The notes: generated from the sequence alone by a model not told the origin. A stretch of DNA of 64,000 nt from Pseudescherichia sp031998825 (GCF_031998825.1 NZ_DAMACX010000007.1:1-64000); one strand, 5' to 3'; positions 54,290-62,940 are shown, numbered from the stretch's first letter. Translations and numbers: made by a program.

Positions 54290-54612
54290 ACGCCATATAT
54301 CCGGTAAGGTTGAAGAAGTGCTTCAGTTGAGAACTCCAAAGCGGAAGTGCTGCTGCCAGTGCTGACCGTCTCACGATTGGCGTACCAGTGTGCGATAAGC
54401 ATCAACATGGCCATTTCGATATCTGCGCCATAAAGCAACCGATCAGGGTCAGACAGATAACCTGGATCATCGGCAGTGTCATAAAGCCGCCGGCGGGTCC
54501 ATGTTTCGACGTACCGCGCCGCAGCTTTGATACTGGTATCGATCCAGATATCGTCTTCCGTGAAATCCTGCTCAATGTTGCAGTGGCGCTTAACCTGCTC
54601 TTTGGTCAGCAT
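54286..54612 (-). CDS. Head-tail connector protein (gp6-like)
   Basis: 108 residues, helical. MLTKEQVKRHCNIEQDFTEDDIWIDTSIKAA and MAMLMLIAHWYANRETVS are typical of HK97 gp6-like connectors that form the ring under the portal. Confidence 0.92.
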   Translation of the reverse strand: MLTKEQVKRHCNIEQDFTEDDIWIDTSIKAAARYVETWTRRRLYDTADDPGYLSDPDRLLYGADIEMAMLMLIAHWYANRETVSTGSSTSALEFSTEALLQPYRIYGV

Positions 54613-54621
54613 GCCCGCTCC

Positions 54622-54807
54622 TTATTTGGCCTTGCCATTCCCTTTCGGCTTTTGCTCTTTATTAGGATCCAGCTTTTTCTCGCCAGGCTCCTGAGCGTAA
54701 CCGCTGGCAAGAAGGTTGCGGCCGTGTTGCTCCAGCGTCTCAAACTCGGTGCCTTCAGTAAGCACGTTGCCTTCAAAGTAGATGGGCTTGATAGCGATCA
54801 GCTTCAT
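54622..54807 (-). CDS. Small phage head-region protein, unknown
   Basis: 61 residues. MKLIAIKPIYFEGNVLTEGTEFET starts a small beta domain; the C-terminal third is Lys/Pro/Glu rich and probably disordered. Small proteins of this type sit between capsid and connector genes in HK97-like phages. GGAGAC precedes the ATG. Confidence 0.75.
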   Translation of the reverse strand: MKLIAIKPIYFEGNVLTEGTEFETLEQHGRNLLASGYAQEPGEKKLDPNKEQKPKGNGKAK

Positions 54808-54824
54808 GGCTGTCTCCTTTAAGG

Positions 54825-54850
54825 AAAAAGAAAAGCGGCCCGCAGGCCGC
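54825..54850 (-). terminator. Hairpin with T run after the capsid gene
   Basis: GCGGCC / GGCCGC stem around TGCG, then TTTTCTTTTT on the minus strand, 10 bases past the major capsid stop. Confidence 0.65.
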
Positions 54851-54859
54851 CGTTAAGGT

Positions 54860-56080
54860 TTACGCACCGCCGCCAGCAGCAGGCGCGGTGAAGGAACCGT
54901 AAATAAACGCTTCCGGACGTTTCACGGCCAGCGCCAGGCGCTCTTCGCAACGAATCGAGATCATGTTTTTCTCGAAGTCGTCGGCGTTCTCGGTGGAGAT
55001 AACCACGTTGGCATCTTCACGATCGAACAGCTGCGCCGCGGCGTTAAACGCACCGGTCAGGAATTTGCCCTGGAATGCTGCGGCCTCAGTTGCCACAACC
55101 GGCAGGCCCCACAGGGTAGGACCGGTCAGCGCCGCAGGGTTCGCCAGAATGTAGCGGCCCAGCGTGTCTTTGGTGAGTTCAATCTTCGCCCAGTCAATGA
55201 AGTGCAGGACGTGGCCGGAAGCCGGGAAGCGTGCCAGCTGAGCCTGGAGCATCGCGAGACGGAGATCATCAATACCGTTCTGTTGCTCAACCGTAAAGGC
55301 AGCGTCGTAAGCAGACGCCTGCGGCACGATGCCTTTCAGGTGCGCGCCGGTACCATCGCCAAAGAGAATCTCCTGCTCTTCAACATATTTCAGGCCGTAA
55401 CGCATCTCGGCGTCGATGGTTGACTGCAGCTGAGCGAAATCGTCCAGGATCTGCTTGGACGCTTTGAACATGTGCGCGATGGTGGTCACCGGGGTGATCT
55501 GCGTGGCGAACTGGATATCGCTGTACGGCTTGGCGGTACCTTCAGGCACAACCTTCGCCGCATTGGTGAAGCCAGTCTGCTGCACCCAGAAGATGGCCGG
55601 TGCAGAGGTGCGGCCCGGCGCAATCAGATCCCGGATGAAGAGGCGCTGCTTCGGCGCTGTATCAATACCCGGCAGGCGCTGCGGCTCAACCACACCGGTT
55701 GCCACGTCAGTGGAAATCAGCGCAGCATTCACCGGAACGCTGACGCGCTTCCCGCCTTCAACGCTTGCCGCGAAAGCTTTCAGCGCTTCGCTGCTGATAA
55801 CGGTCTGACCTACGGTCTCGATCACCCTGACGGCATTCGCCAGCGGCATCTCGGCAACCTTCTGCTCAATTTCGCCTACTGAGGACTTAAGCATCTTCAG
55901 CGCATCGTTAAGGGAGTTATGTTCGGTCGCGATTTTATCGACCATCCCCTTTGTTTCTTCAGAAAGCTTGCCGGACGCTTTTGCTTCATCCAGAGCCTTC
56001 TCGGCTTGTTTGCTGAAGTTGCTCGAAACTTCTTCAAGTTTTGAAGAAACTTTCTTCAGTAAATCATTAACGTCAGACAT
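54860..56080 (-). CDS. Major capsid protein, HK97 fold
   Basis: 406 residues. The N-terminal coiled-coil delta domain (about 1-100, LLKKVSSKLEEVSSNFSKQAEKALDEAKASG) acts as scaffold and is removed by the protease. The capsid domain starts near 105 and has FIRDLIAPGRTSAPAIFW, ATQITPVTTIAHMFKASKQILDD and GLPVVATEAA. Ends EAFIYGSFTAPAAGGGA. Just downstream of the protease gene. Confidence 0.95.
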   Translation of the reverse strand: MSDVNDLLKKVSSKLEEVSSNFSKQAEKALDEAKASGKLSEETKGMVDKIATEHNSLNDALKMLKSSVGEIEQKVAEMPLANAVRVIETVGQTVISSEALKAFAASVEGGKRVSVPVNAALISTDVATGVVEPQRLPGIDTAPKQRLFIRDLIAPGRTSAPAIFWVQQTGFTNAAKVVPEGTAKPYSDIQFATQITPVTTIAHMFKASKQILDDFAQLQSTIDAEMRYGLKYVEEQEILFGDGTGAHLKGIVPQASAYDAAFTVEQQNGIDDLRLAMLQAQLARFPASGHVLHFIDWAKIELTKDTLGRYILANPAALTGPTLWGLPVVATEAAAFQGKFLTGAFNAAAQLFDREDANVVISTENADDFEKNMISIRCEERLALAVKRPEAFIYGSFTAPAAGGGA

Positions 56081-56089
56081 ATTTATTCC

Positions 56090-56938
56090 TTATTTGCCGA
56101 ACGCGGCCAGCGCGTCTTCAAGTTGTTTAATGTTTTCAGGTTGGATGGTGTCGGTAGCGCCCGGCGTACCTTCAGGGTCGGCAGCAGCGCCAGGCTTGCT
56201 GCCGGATAAAGCTTTAAGAAGTTTTCGACGCTCTGAGCGCGGCGTATTGGTTTTCGCCAACAGCGCATCGAGTTTGCGGAGCGCCGCCGCCGGGCTGTCG
56301 TCGTCGTCAGCTATCTCATCAGCTGAGAGGAGACTGTCAGCAAAGCCCTTAGCCACTGCATCACTGCCGCCGATATAGGTTTCGCCATCCATCATCTTGT
56401 CGACGGTGTCGGCATCAAGGCCGCTGCGAGCCTGGTAGATATCGCTCATCGCTTTATCAAACGGCTTCATGTCAGCGGCGATCTGCGCCAGGTCGTGGCG
56501 GTTGCCCATCGCATAGACCCAGCAGTTGTGGATCATCAGGAACGCACCGCGCCCGATCTGCACGTCGTCACCGGCCATTGCGATGACCGAGGCGGCAGAC
56601 GCTGCCAGGCCGAGAACCTTAACGGTTACCCGGCCTTCGTACTCGCGCAGCAGGTTGTAAATCGCCAGACCTTCGAACATGTCGCCGCCCGGGCTGTTGA
56701 TGTTAACCGTCACGTCAGCGCCACCGAGCGAACGCAGCGCGCCAGCTATGCGGCTGGCCGTCACGCCCTCCCCCCAGTAATCAGCGCCGATCACGTCGAA
56801 GATGGAAATGCTGTTGTCACCTTCGCGGGCGGCGCGGATGCCACCGTTCCAGCGTTCCATTGCCGCAGCCGGCAGATCAGGTTTTTCGCGCGCAAAAGGT
56901 CGCCCCTCCGGCGCAGCCGGAAGGCTTTTAATCGTCAT
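56090..56938 (-). CDS. Prohead protease, ClpP type
   Basis: 282 residues. ClpP-fold with INSPGGDMFEGLAIYN, the nucleophile in GLAASAASVIAMAG (Ser about 114) and His in LMIHNCW (about 137). The C-terminal part (about 215-282) is flexible and probably contacts the scaffold. Cleaves the capsid delta domain during head maturation. Confidence 0.93.
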   Translation of the reverse strand: MTIKSLPAAPEGRPFAREKPDLPAAAMERWNGGIRAAREGDNSISIFDVIGADYWGEGVTASRIAGALRSLGGADVTVNINSPGGDMFEGLAIYNLLREYEGRVTVKVLGLAASAASVIAMAGDDVQIGRGAFLMIHNCWVYAMGNRHDLAQIAADMKPFDKAMSDIYQARSGLDADTVDKMMDGETYIGGSDAVAKGFADSLLSADEIADDDDSPAAALRKLDALLAKTNTPRSERRKLLKALSGSKPGAAADPEGTPGATDTIQPENIKQLEDALAAFGK

Positions 56939-56946
56939 GGATGCTC

Positions 56947-58251
56947 CTAAGCCGCTTTTTTCAGCGGTGACTGTTCGAAGGGAATATCGGGGAATACGTG
57001 GTTATGAACCTGCCGCAGTGCGAATGCCTGCGCGGCCTGGCTGTTCTGTTTCAAATCTTCGAGTGGCGTCAGGTTGAGCTGCACCGTGTAAATATCGCCG
57101 CCTTCGATAGGAGGCATATTCTCCAGGCGGCGCACGTCGTTGCGGGACATCCAGCCGTTCTGCAGCGCACTGGTGTAATACGCCGCCCGGCCAGCACTGT
57201 CTGCGCGCAACAGCCCTTCTACCGAGAACTCGGCAAAGAGATCCTCTTCACCGTTCAACAGGCAGCGGGAGATCTCCTGCTCAATGTTCACCAGCAGCGG
57301 GCGCAGTGTATGCGTCAGGAACTGGAGGTTCATTCCCTCGAGGCTCGACGCCCAACTGCTTTGCTTTGACGTGTGCCCGACCATAAACGGCGGCACGCGG
57401 AACCAGCGGCAGATTTCCTCGATACTGAACGATCGCGACTCCAGCATCTGCGCCGCCTCGGGGTTCATGGTAACGTTCTGGTATTTCAGTCCGCCCTCAA
57501 GCACCATAATTTTCCCGGCGTTTTTAGAGCCAGTAAACGCCTGCATATACTGCCGAAGGCGTTCTCTCTGATCTTTATCAAGTGCTGCGTCAGCAGAGAG
57601 AAACCCTGAGCTTTGCAGGCCGTTCTCGAAAATCTTGGCTGCTGACTCTTCGACTGCCATCGCCGCGCCGATCACGTCACGCCCTGTCATCATCGGCATC
57701 ATGCCGCAGACACCATCGAGACCGAACCCGCGAATATGCATCAGGTTCTTTTCCTGGATAACACGTTTTTTGCCGTCTTCAGTATATGTGTACTCAAGCC
57801 GGCCAGTGTCCAGCCGCTTCACTACCATGTTCTGGGGTAGCAGCGGCACCAGCGATACCAGCTTGCTGCCGATAAAGAGCTTTTCGACGAAGGCGTTGCC
57901 ACGTAAACAGATGCTTGCCACCACCATAAGCATGAATCGGGATGGCGTCATTTCGAGGTTGGGGCGACGGCACAGCACCTGGTAAACAGGATGATCCTGC
58001 GCCAGCTTGCGCGAGCCGTTAGCCTGCCGGGTGTAGATCTTGACCGGCAATGTAGAAACCGACTCGCTCAGGAGCCGGACGCAGGACCAGACCGCCGAAA
58101 GCCGTATCGCTTTATCCGCTGTAACCACCTTGCCGCTGCTGCTCGTGCCGTACCACTCCTGCCAGAACGTCCCGGTAGTCAGGCTGATGGGCACGCCCAG
58201 CCAGTTGAGCAAGGCGCTTTTCACCTTGCCCGGCTGCTTATTTTTATTCAT
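56947..58251 (-). CDS. Portal protein, HK97 family
   Basis: 434 residues. VTADKAIRLSAVWSCVRLLSESVSTLPV, FRVPPFMVGHTSKQSSWASSLEGMNLQF and MSRNDVRRLENMPPIEGGDIY are typical of HK97 gp3-like portals. Its start overlaps the stop of the large terminase. Confidence 0.95.
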   Translation of the reverse strand: MNKNKQPGKVKSALLNWLGVPISLTTGTFWQEWYGTSSSGKVVTADKAIRLSAVWSCVRLLSESVSTLPVKIYTRQANGSRKLAQDHPVYQVLCRRPNLEMTPSRFMLMVVASICLRGNAFVEKLFIGSKLVSLVPLLPQNMVVKRLDTGRLEYTYTEDGKKRVIQEKNLMHIRGFGLDGVCGMMPMMTGRDVIGAAMAVEESAAKIFENGLQSSGFLSADAALDKDQRERLRQYMQAFTGSKNAGKIMVLEGGLKYQNVTMNPEAAQMLESRSFSIEEICRWFRVPPFMVGHTSKQSSWASSLEGMNLQFLTHTLRPLLVNIEQEISRCLLNGEEDLFAEFSVEGLLRADSAGRAAYYTSALQNGWMSRNDVRRLENMPPIEGGDIYTVQLNLTPLEDLKQNSQAAQAFALRQVHNHVFPDIPFEQSPLKKAA

Positions 58252-59981
58252 CAGAAACCTACCATGATGGGGTTTTCAAAGAAGCCGTTAAGATCCTGCC
58301 GCGTGTCTGGCAGCATGGCCCGGCCGATATCCATGATCAGGGCGGTGGCCCCGTCGATTTTATTCTCGCTGTGCTCCTTAATTGGTCGCACAACGTCATC
58401 GTTACCAGGCAGGTGCTTGCCCACCACGTTAGAAATACACCACGTCAGTATGGGGTGCCCGTCATGGTGGAAGCGCCCGGCCTCTATCGCCGCCTCAACC
58501 TCCTTCATCGGGTCCGACATATTGGTGTAGTTCTGGACGATGGTTATCGGGTTGAGCCCCTCATCGGCCAGATGGTGGGAAAGGTTCGTGGCTCCGTGGG
58601 GGTCAATGGCCGATTCCTCTACCGGGTTCTGCCGGTTGGCCGCCTTCGCTTCCTCCAGGATGACGCGGTAATCGATCTCTGCACCTTCGGTTACCTCCAG
58701 ATGACCGGAGTTCACCCATTTCTGGAAGCGTTCAGCAGTACGCTGATGATCGGTGTCGGTGCTGTATACCGTGTCATAGGGCACCCAGAACTTGGGCGCT
58801 ATACAGTAATAGTGCCGTTTGCCATCGATATCACGAGTAAAGATCCGCACCATGCTGTTCATGTCGAGCTTTCGCGCCAGGTCGAACGCAAGATAACAAG
58901 GCTGCCCCTCAAACTGCTCGAGCGTAAGCGTCTCATCCTCGCAGTTGCGCCAGCTGACCAGATTGAAGTAAGCCGCCCGGGCTGATACCCAGATATTCAG
59001 ATGCTTGGTTTTAAAAACGTTGGCCTGGCGGGCGTTGTTCATGGCACGCTTCTGTTGGCTCAGCAGGAAATCGCTGTAGACCGACACCCCCATGTTAGGA
59101 TTGGCCTTGCGCAGCACCGCCGGGTCGGTCCAGTCGTCACCCTCATCAACGGTGTAAATCACACCGAAGAGCTCATCATTAAGTACCGTGCCGTTCAGCA
59201 TTTCGATAACTTCCCGGCGCTTGTCGTAGCACGGCCCCTCGATGTTGTAGCCCGCAGTAGTAATGGCCCACATCAGCGGCTGACGCCGGGCTCCCATACC
59301 TGTCAGCATGGTGGTGTAGAGCGCGTCGGTATCGTGTTCGTGGTATTCGTCCACAATGGCGCAGCTCGGAGAAGCGCCGTCGCCGGGGTTGCCGATCAGG
59401 GGTTCAAGGCGCGCGCCATCTTCCGGCCGGTTCATGTTGGAGGCATTCACCTCAACGCCAAAGGCATCACATAGCGCCGGGGTACGCTTACACATCAGAC
59501 GCGCCGGGCGGAACACCTCCCACGCCTGCTTTTCCGTCGTGGCGCCGGAGTAAACCTCCGCGCCAAACTCGTCGTCACAGGTGAAACAGAAGAGCGCCAC
59601 CCCGGCGGATATTGCTGACTTACCATTCTTACGGGGGATCTCGGTATAGACCTCACGGAAGCGACGCAACTTTGTCCCCTTCCGCACCCAGCCGAACGCC
59701 GAGCAGACGATAAACAGCTGCCAGGGCTCCAGGGTGATGGGCATGCGTTTGAAGGCCCATTCACCTTTGGTATGCGGCAGGAGCTGAATGAACTTAGCCG
59801 CCTTTTCCGCCAGGTCTTTATCGAACCGGTATAGAAACTTTTTCGTTTTCTCTTTCGCCAGATCATCAAGGTGCCGCTGGCACGCATCGATGACGTAGCG
59901 GCACGCCACAGTTTTTCCCCGGACGATGTCGCGGGCATACTGATTTGCGGCGTTCACGTTGGGGTAGGCTTTGCGTGTCAT
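58251..59981 (-). CDS. Terminase large subunit
   Basis: 576 residues, HK97 TerL type. ATPase: Walker A PRKNGKS (116-122) and Walker B CAIVDE (about 207-212). Nuclease domain has acidic residues in LAFDLARKLDMNSMVRI and VEESAIDPHGATNLSHHL. Packages DNA through the portal. Overlaps both neighbours. Confidence 0.95.
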   Translation of the reverse strand: MTRKAYPNVNAANQYARDIVRGKTVACRYVIDACQRHLDDLAKEKTKKFLYRFDKDLAEKAAKFIQLLPHTKGEWAFKRMPITLEPWQLFIVCSAFGWVRKGTKLRRFREVYTEIPRKNGKSAISAGVALFCFTCDDEFGAEVYSGATTEKQAWEVFRPARLMCKRTPALCDAFGVEVNASNMNRPEDGARLEPLIGNPGDGASPSCAIVDEYHEHDTDALYTTMLTGMGARRQPLMWAITTAGYNIEGPCYDKRREVIEMLNGTVLNDELFGVIYTVDEGDDWTDPAVLRKANPNMGVSVYSDFLLSQQKRAMNNARQANVFKTKHLNIWVSARAAYFNLVSWRNCEDETLTLEQFEGQPCYLAFDLARKLDMNSMVRIFTRDIDGKRHYYCIAPKFWVPYDTVYSTDTDHQRTAERFQKWVNSGHLEVTEGAEIDYRVILEEAKAANRQNPVEESAIDPHGATNLSHHLADEGLNPITIVQNYTNMSDPMKEVEAAIEAGRFHHDGHPILTWCISNVVGKHLPGNDDVVRPIKEHSENKIDGATALIMDIGRAMLPDTRQDLNGFFENPIMVGF

Positions 59982-60448
59982 AGATTCTTAAAGGGGTTGT
60001 CCGACTGTTTTTTGTTCCCCCCAATCAGGCGCTGTCTGCTGCTGGGGTCCAGCCCGAGCATGCCTCCGAAGGAAGCCATCTGCCGCATTGCTTCATTCAG
60101 CACGGTCAGCGCCGGGTTCTTGATCACACCGCCCATTGCGCCGGTTACGGTGATTCCATTATTAGTAACGTCTACCTGCGCAGCGCGGGCGTTGGCATAG
60201 GCCACACAAAACATTTCGAGGTTGTGTAAATCCGTGGCGCACAAAACCTCCTGCGCGCACAGCTCTTTAGAGACCATTCTCCACATTGTCGCAGCGGATT
60301 CGCTGAGCCACTCCGGCGGGTCAACGCCGGTTATGGGTGTGAAGGAAGGCTCTTCTTTATTGAGGGCGCGCTTACCCGGATTACCTGCCAGCAACTTCCG
60401 GGCGGTCGGCTTGGCGCGGCGTCCGGATCGGCCCGTCGCTCCAGCCAT
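59978..60448 (-). CDS. Terminase small subunit, P27 family
   Basis: 156 residues. GRRAKPTARKLLAGNPGKRALNKEEPSF is the P27-type N-terminus, followed by a helical DNA-binding core and SFGGMLGLDPSSRQRL. Recognises the packaging site and feeds TerL. 4-base overlap with terL. Confidence 0.93.
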   Translation of the reverse strand: MAGATGRSGRRAKPTARKLLAGNPGKRALNKEEPSFTPITGVDPPEWLSESAATMWRMVSKELCAQEVLCATDLHNLEMFCVAYANARAAQVDVTNNGITVTGAMGGVIKNPALTVLNEAMRQMASFGGMLGLDPSSRQRLIGGNKKQSDNPFKNL

Positions 60449-60539
60449 AGACGCTCCAGTTAAATTTTATATTTCGCGGGTGTAAAAATCTGACTGAGGC
60501 GGCGGTCCCAGGCGGGCATAGCCCTGAACTCTGATCCCG

Positions 60540-60635
60540 CCCTCCCCTTTGATGAGAATGGGTATCATTAAAACCGAAATGATTGCATTTGAAATCATTT
60601 CAACATCTGATGATGCGAGTCATTCTCATCAACAT
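60540..60635. other. Candidate packaging (cos) region with inverted repeats
   Basis: Between the HNH gene and terS there is a perfect 9 bp palindrome pair (GAAATGATT 60576-60584 / AATCATTTC 60593-60601). A perfect 10 bp pair (GATGAGAATG 60551-60560 / CATTCTCATC 60621-60630) surrounds it. In HK97-type phages cos lies next to terS and its HNH gene. No cut site is defined here. Confidence 0.4.
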
Positions 60636-60828
60636 CAATCCTGATAGGATTCTCGTTCATCCCGGCATCCAGACCAAAGACCGCCGTGATGCTGGGCATG
60701 GTTGCTGGCTCGCTGTTTACCTTGGTGCTCATTTGATGGTCAAGCAGCACTCCATCGACAGCAACTCCATACCCCATAAAGATCTGCCCCCGATAGATGT
60801 GAGCCAGTTGTACGGGTTTGTTCTTCAT
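60595..60828 (-). CDS. Small phage protein between HNH endonuclease and TerS, unknown
   Basis: 77 residues. MKNKPVQLAHIYRGQIFMGYGVAVDGVLLDHQ has a beta character; no membrane segment. Start is ATGA-coupled to the HNH gene stop, which supports translation. Function unknown. Confidence 0.65.
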   Translation of the reverse strand: MKNKPVQLAHIYRGQIFMGYGVAVDGVLLDHQMSTKVNSEPATMPSITAVFGLDAGMNENPIRIDVDENDSHHQMLK

Positions 60829-61175
60829 GCTTTTCTCTCCTGCGCCGTCTTGCGCTTATGGCATGGCCAGCACAACGCCTGCAGGTTGCTGTCGTCGTCG
60901 GTGCCGCCGTGAGCTTTGGGTTTGATATGGTCAACTGTCGAAGCCGGGACAGGCTTCCCATTCCTCAAGCACTCCTGACATAAATGTCGATCACGCTTCA
61001 GGATGCGGGCTCTGATGATGTCCCACTTACTACCATAGCCTCGCTGGTGGCGGCTGCGGCCCTGCTGGTGCTGTTGCCAGCCTTCGTTACGGTGAGCCTC
61101 GCAGTAGCCAGAGCGGTCCGTCGTTGTGCCTGAACAGCCACGCTTGCGGCATGCCCGAGGAATTGCGGCAGGCAT
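60825..61175 (-). CDS. HNH endonuclease of the packaging module
   Basis: 116 residues. Cys pairs (CRKRGCSG, CQECLRNG) and the HNH core STVDHIKPKAHGGTDDDSNLQALCWPCHKRKT. HK97 gp74-like enzymes of this type, next to the terminase, help terminase cut DNA at cos. Start overlaps the stop of the upstream gene (TAATG). Confidence 0.93.
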   Translation of the reverse strand: MPAAIPRACRKRGCSGTTTDRSGYCEAHRNEGWQQHQQGRSRHQRGYGSKWDIIRARILKRDRHLCQECLRNGKPVPASTVDHIKPKAHGGTDDDSNLQALCWPCHKRKTAQERKA

Positions 61176-62080
61176 TAGCGCTTACCAAACAGCAGGCCGC
61201 CAGGCTTCACCGCGTTGCGTATGGCGTCGGTCACTACCTGATTAATGGTCTGTTGCAATGTGACCTGAGCTGAAGCCTGAGCATCCTGTGACACCAGCAG
61301 CGCCTTGAACACATCGCTCTCGCGTATGGCGTCAATGACAGCTTCACGCATCTCGTCAGAGAGACGGATCTTGAACTCTGCTGCTGTGGCGATCGCGTTG
61401 TTTAATTGCAGGCTGCCGCTTTTATTTACCTCAAACTTATCAGCCAGGAACCTCACCTTCTTGTCGCCATCCTCTACAGCGACACCCATACCAGCAGCGT
61501 AAAGGCGGCCGTTCTCGTCGCGCTTTACCTTCATTAAGCTGCTGGCTGTCGTATCAGCATCGCTGATCATCGCCTCTTTGATGAATACCTTTCCATCTTC
61601 GATGGCAAACGGAGATAAATCAGCGAGCTCCTTGCCAAGCTCCTTCGTCAGACGTCTGTGCTTGATGTGTTCCACCGCATCGCTTATCTCTTCAGGTGTA
61701 TAGCCGCCGCCAATAGCAACATAGCGATCTCCGAGCATTACCACAGGCACCTTGCCTTCAGATGACGTGCCTAGCTTTTGCTCCCAGCGGCCCCTAAAGC
61801 AGTCAAGCTGATCGGCAATAGCTTTCTGCATTTCCAGCAGGTCACCCAGGCTCGGCTCTGTTATCTTCTCGGGGCTGGACTCATTTGTATCTGGTGCGGC
61901 AAAGTCAGGCCCTTTAAGCGAGATAGAGACAGGGAAATACTCTGGGACACCGTGCACCTCTTCCCGAACGCCCCACGCATCATATTTTGCGGTGCCGGCA
62001 GCGTTATGGAGTTCATAGCCACACTCAAGTGTGACAATCCGAAGGCTGTTCATTACCGTTTTCAGTGGTAACCGTTTCAT
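61175..62080 (-). CDS. Phage protein carrying gpJ-like (DUF1983) motifs in swapped order
   Basis: 301 residues. Residues about 1-100 are unrecognised (begins MKRLPLKTVMNSLRIV). Residues about 155-225 contain SPFAIEDGKVFIKEAMISDAD, then RLYAAGMGVAVEDGDKKVRFLADKFEV. The gpJ homologue of this same prophage has these two motifs in the opposite order. The C-terminal part is helical (AVIDAIRESDVFKALLVSQ) and ends KPGGLLFGKR, like the tape measure end SPGGILYRR. AGGA precedes the ATG. Probably a virion or tail-tip related protein. Confidence 0.65.
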   Translation of the reverse strand: MKRLPLKTVMNSLRIVTLECGYELHNAAGTAKYDAWGVREEVHGVPEYFPVSISLKGPDFAAPDTNESSPEKITEPSLGDLLEMQKAIADQLDCFRGRWEQKLGTSSEGKVPVVMLGDRYVAIGGGYTPEEISDAVEHIKHRRLTKELGKELADLSPFAIEDGKVFIKEAMISDADTTASSLMKVKRDENGRLYAAGMGVAVEDGDKKVRFLADKFEVNKSGSLQLNNAIATAAEFKIRLSDEMREAVIDAIRESDVFKALLVSQDAQASAQVTLQQTINQVVTDAIRNAVKPGGLLFGKR

Positions 62081-62189
62081 GTTGGTTTCCTTTTAGATGT
62101 GAGCCTGTCGCACGGGACAGCCGCCCGAGAGAAGCGGATCCCCAGGCTCACGGCTGAAAGACTCTCTTTGGTGCGCGTGCGAGGCGCAT

Positions 62190-62219
62190 AAAAAAAGCCA
62201 CCAGCGAATGCCAGTGGCT
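62190..62219 (-). terminator. Hairpin with T run between two small phage genes
   Basis: GCCAC...GTGGC stem with a small internal mismatch, then seven T on the minus strand, between the 62.3 kb gene and the 61.2 kb gene. Confidence 0.65.
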
Positions 62220-62265
62220 CAATAGTGATATGGCGATATAAAAACCGTCCGAAGGCGGCTCTTAC

Positions 62266-62412
62266 TCATTCTGGCTGTTTATCACCAGATTCTGGCGCTG
62301 ACTCAGGGTTGTCTTTTGGTTTTTTATCCGTCTGCTCAGACTTATCATTTGTAAGGTCGTCAGGGATGGGGCTTAAGTCAGGATGGTCGCCATTAACGGG
62401 ACGGTCAGTCAT
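62266..62412 (-). CDS. 48-residue acidic phage protein, unknown
   Basis: ATG at 62412 preceded by GGAGG at 5 bases. The product starts MTDRPVNGDHPDLSPIPDD and continues as a Lys/Glu/Pro/Ser-rich, probably disordered tail ending GDKQPE. The excellent ribosome site is the main evidence that it is real. Function unknown. Confidence 0.6.
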   Translation of the reverse strand: MTDRPVNGDHPDLSPIPDDLTNDKSEQTDKKPKDNPESAPESGDKQPE

Positions 62413-62485
62413 ATTAACCTCCATTTTGGTTCATGGAACCTTAAGTATAGACAATCAGCTAATTGTCCTCTGGATATCTGAATAC

Positions 62486-62713
62486 TCAGAGATGGTCTGC
62501 TGTAAGACCGTGTACGGCTGCTTCCTGGAGAGACTTATGTGCACTTAATGGCAGGCCAGTAAGAGGGTGGCATCGAATGAAAACTCCATCCATACGGCGA
62601 ACCTTACAGACAAGCCCACGGCATTTTTGGCCTGCTAAATACCATTCCCCGTAGACAAGGAAGACACCTTTTACCTTTTCTATGATAAGTACCCTGGCAT
62701 CACGTTTTATCAT
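62486..62713 (-). CDS. Small phage protein, unknown
   Basis: 75 residues from the ATG at 62713 (MIKRDARVLIIEKVKG); a GTG two codons earlier overlaps the stop of the upstream frame. GGTGA precedes. Two Cys (QKCRGLVCK). Looks like a small beta protein; no family recognised. Confidence 0.5.
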   Translation of the reverse strand: MIKRDARVLIIEKVKGVFLVYGEWYLAGQKCRGLVCKVRRMDGVFIRCHPLTGLPLSAHKSLQEAAVHGLTADHL

Positions 62714-62715
62714 TT

Positions 62716-62865
62716 TCACTTCACCGTGCTGGTCAGCAGGTCACCGAAAAAATGCCATCTAAAAGCAGACGGCATAAAAAGTGGGTTATCAGGTGTAATC
62801 AGGTCACTCATTCGACCTAAATCAATTGTAGCAGCCAGAGCTAAAGATTTAGCATAAGGAAACAC
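62716..62865 (-). CDS. Possible small or truncated phage gene
   Basis: An open frame ends LLTSTVK and overlaps the next start as GTGA. From a GTG at 62865 it gives 49 residues (FPYAKSLALAATIDLGRMSD, then PLFMPSAFRWHFFG). The frame stays open 40 bases further upstream without a good start codon, so it may be the end of a decayed longer gene. A direct repeat CTACATAGTTA occurs twice in that upstream part. Confidence 0.35.
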   Translation of the reverse strand: MFPYAKSLALAATIDLGRMSDLITPDNPLFMPSAFRWHFFGDLLTSTVK

Positions 62866-62940
62866 TTTCTTCGTAACTATGTAGCTTAGGTCACGTTCCA
62901 GGTGGTTTATAAGGCAACGCTAACTATGTAGTCAGTGAAA

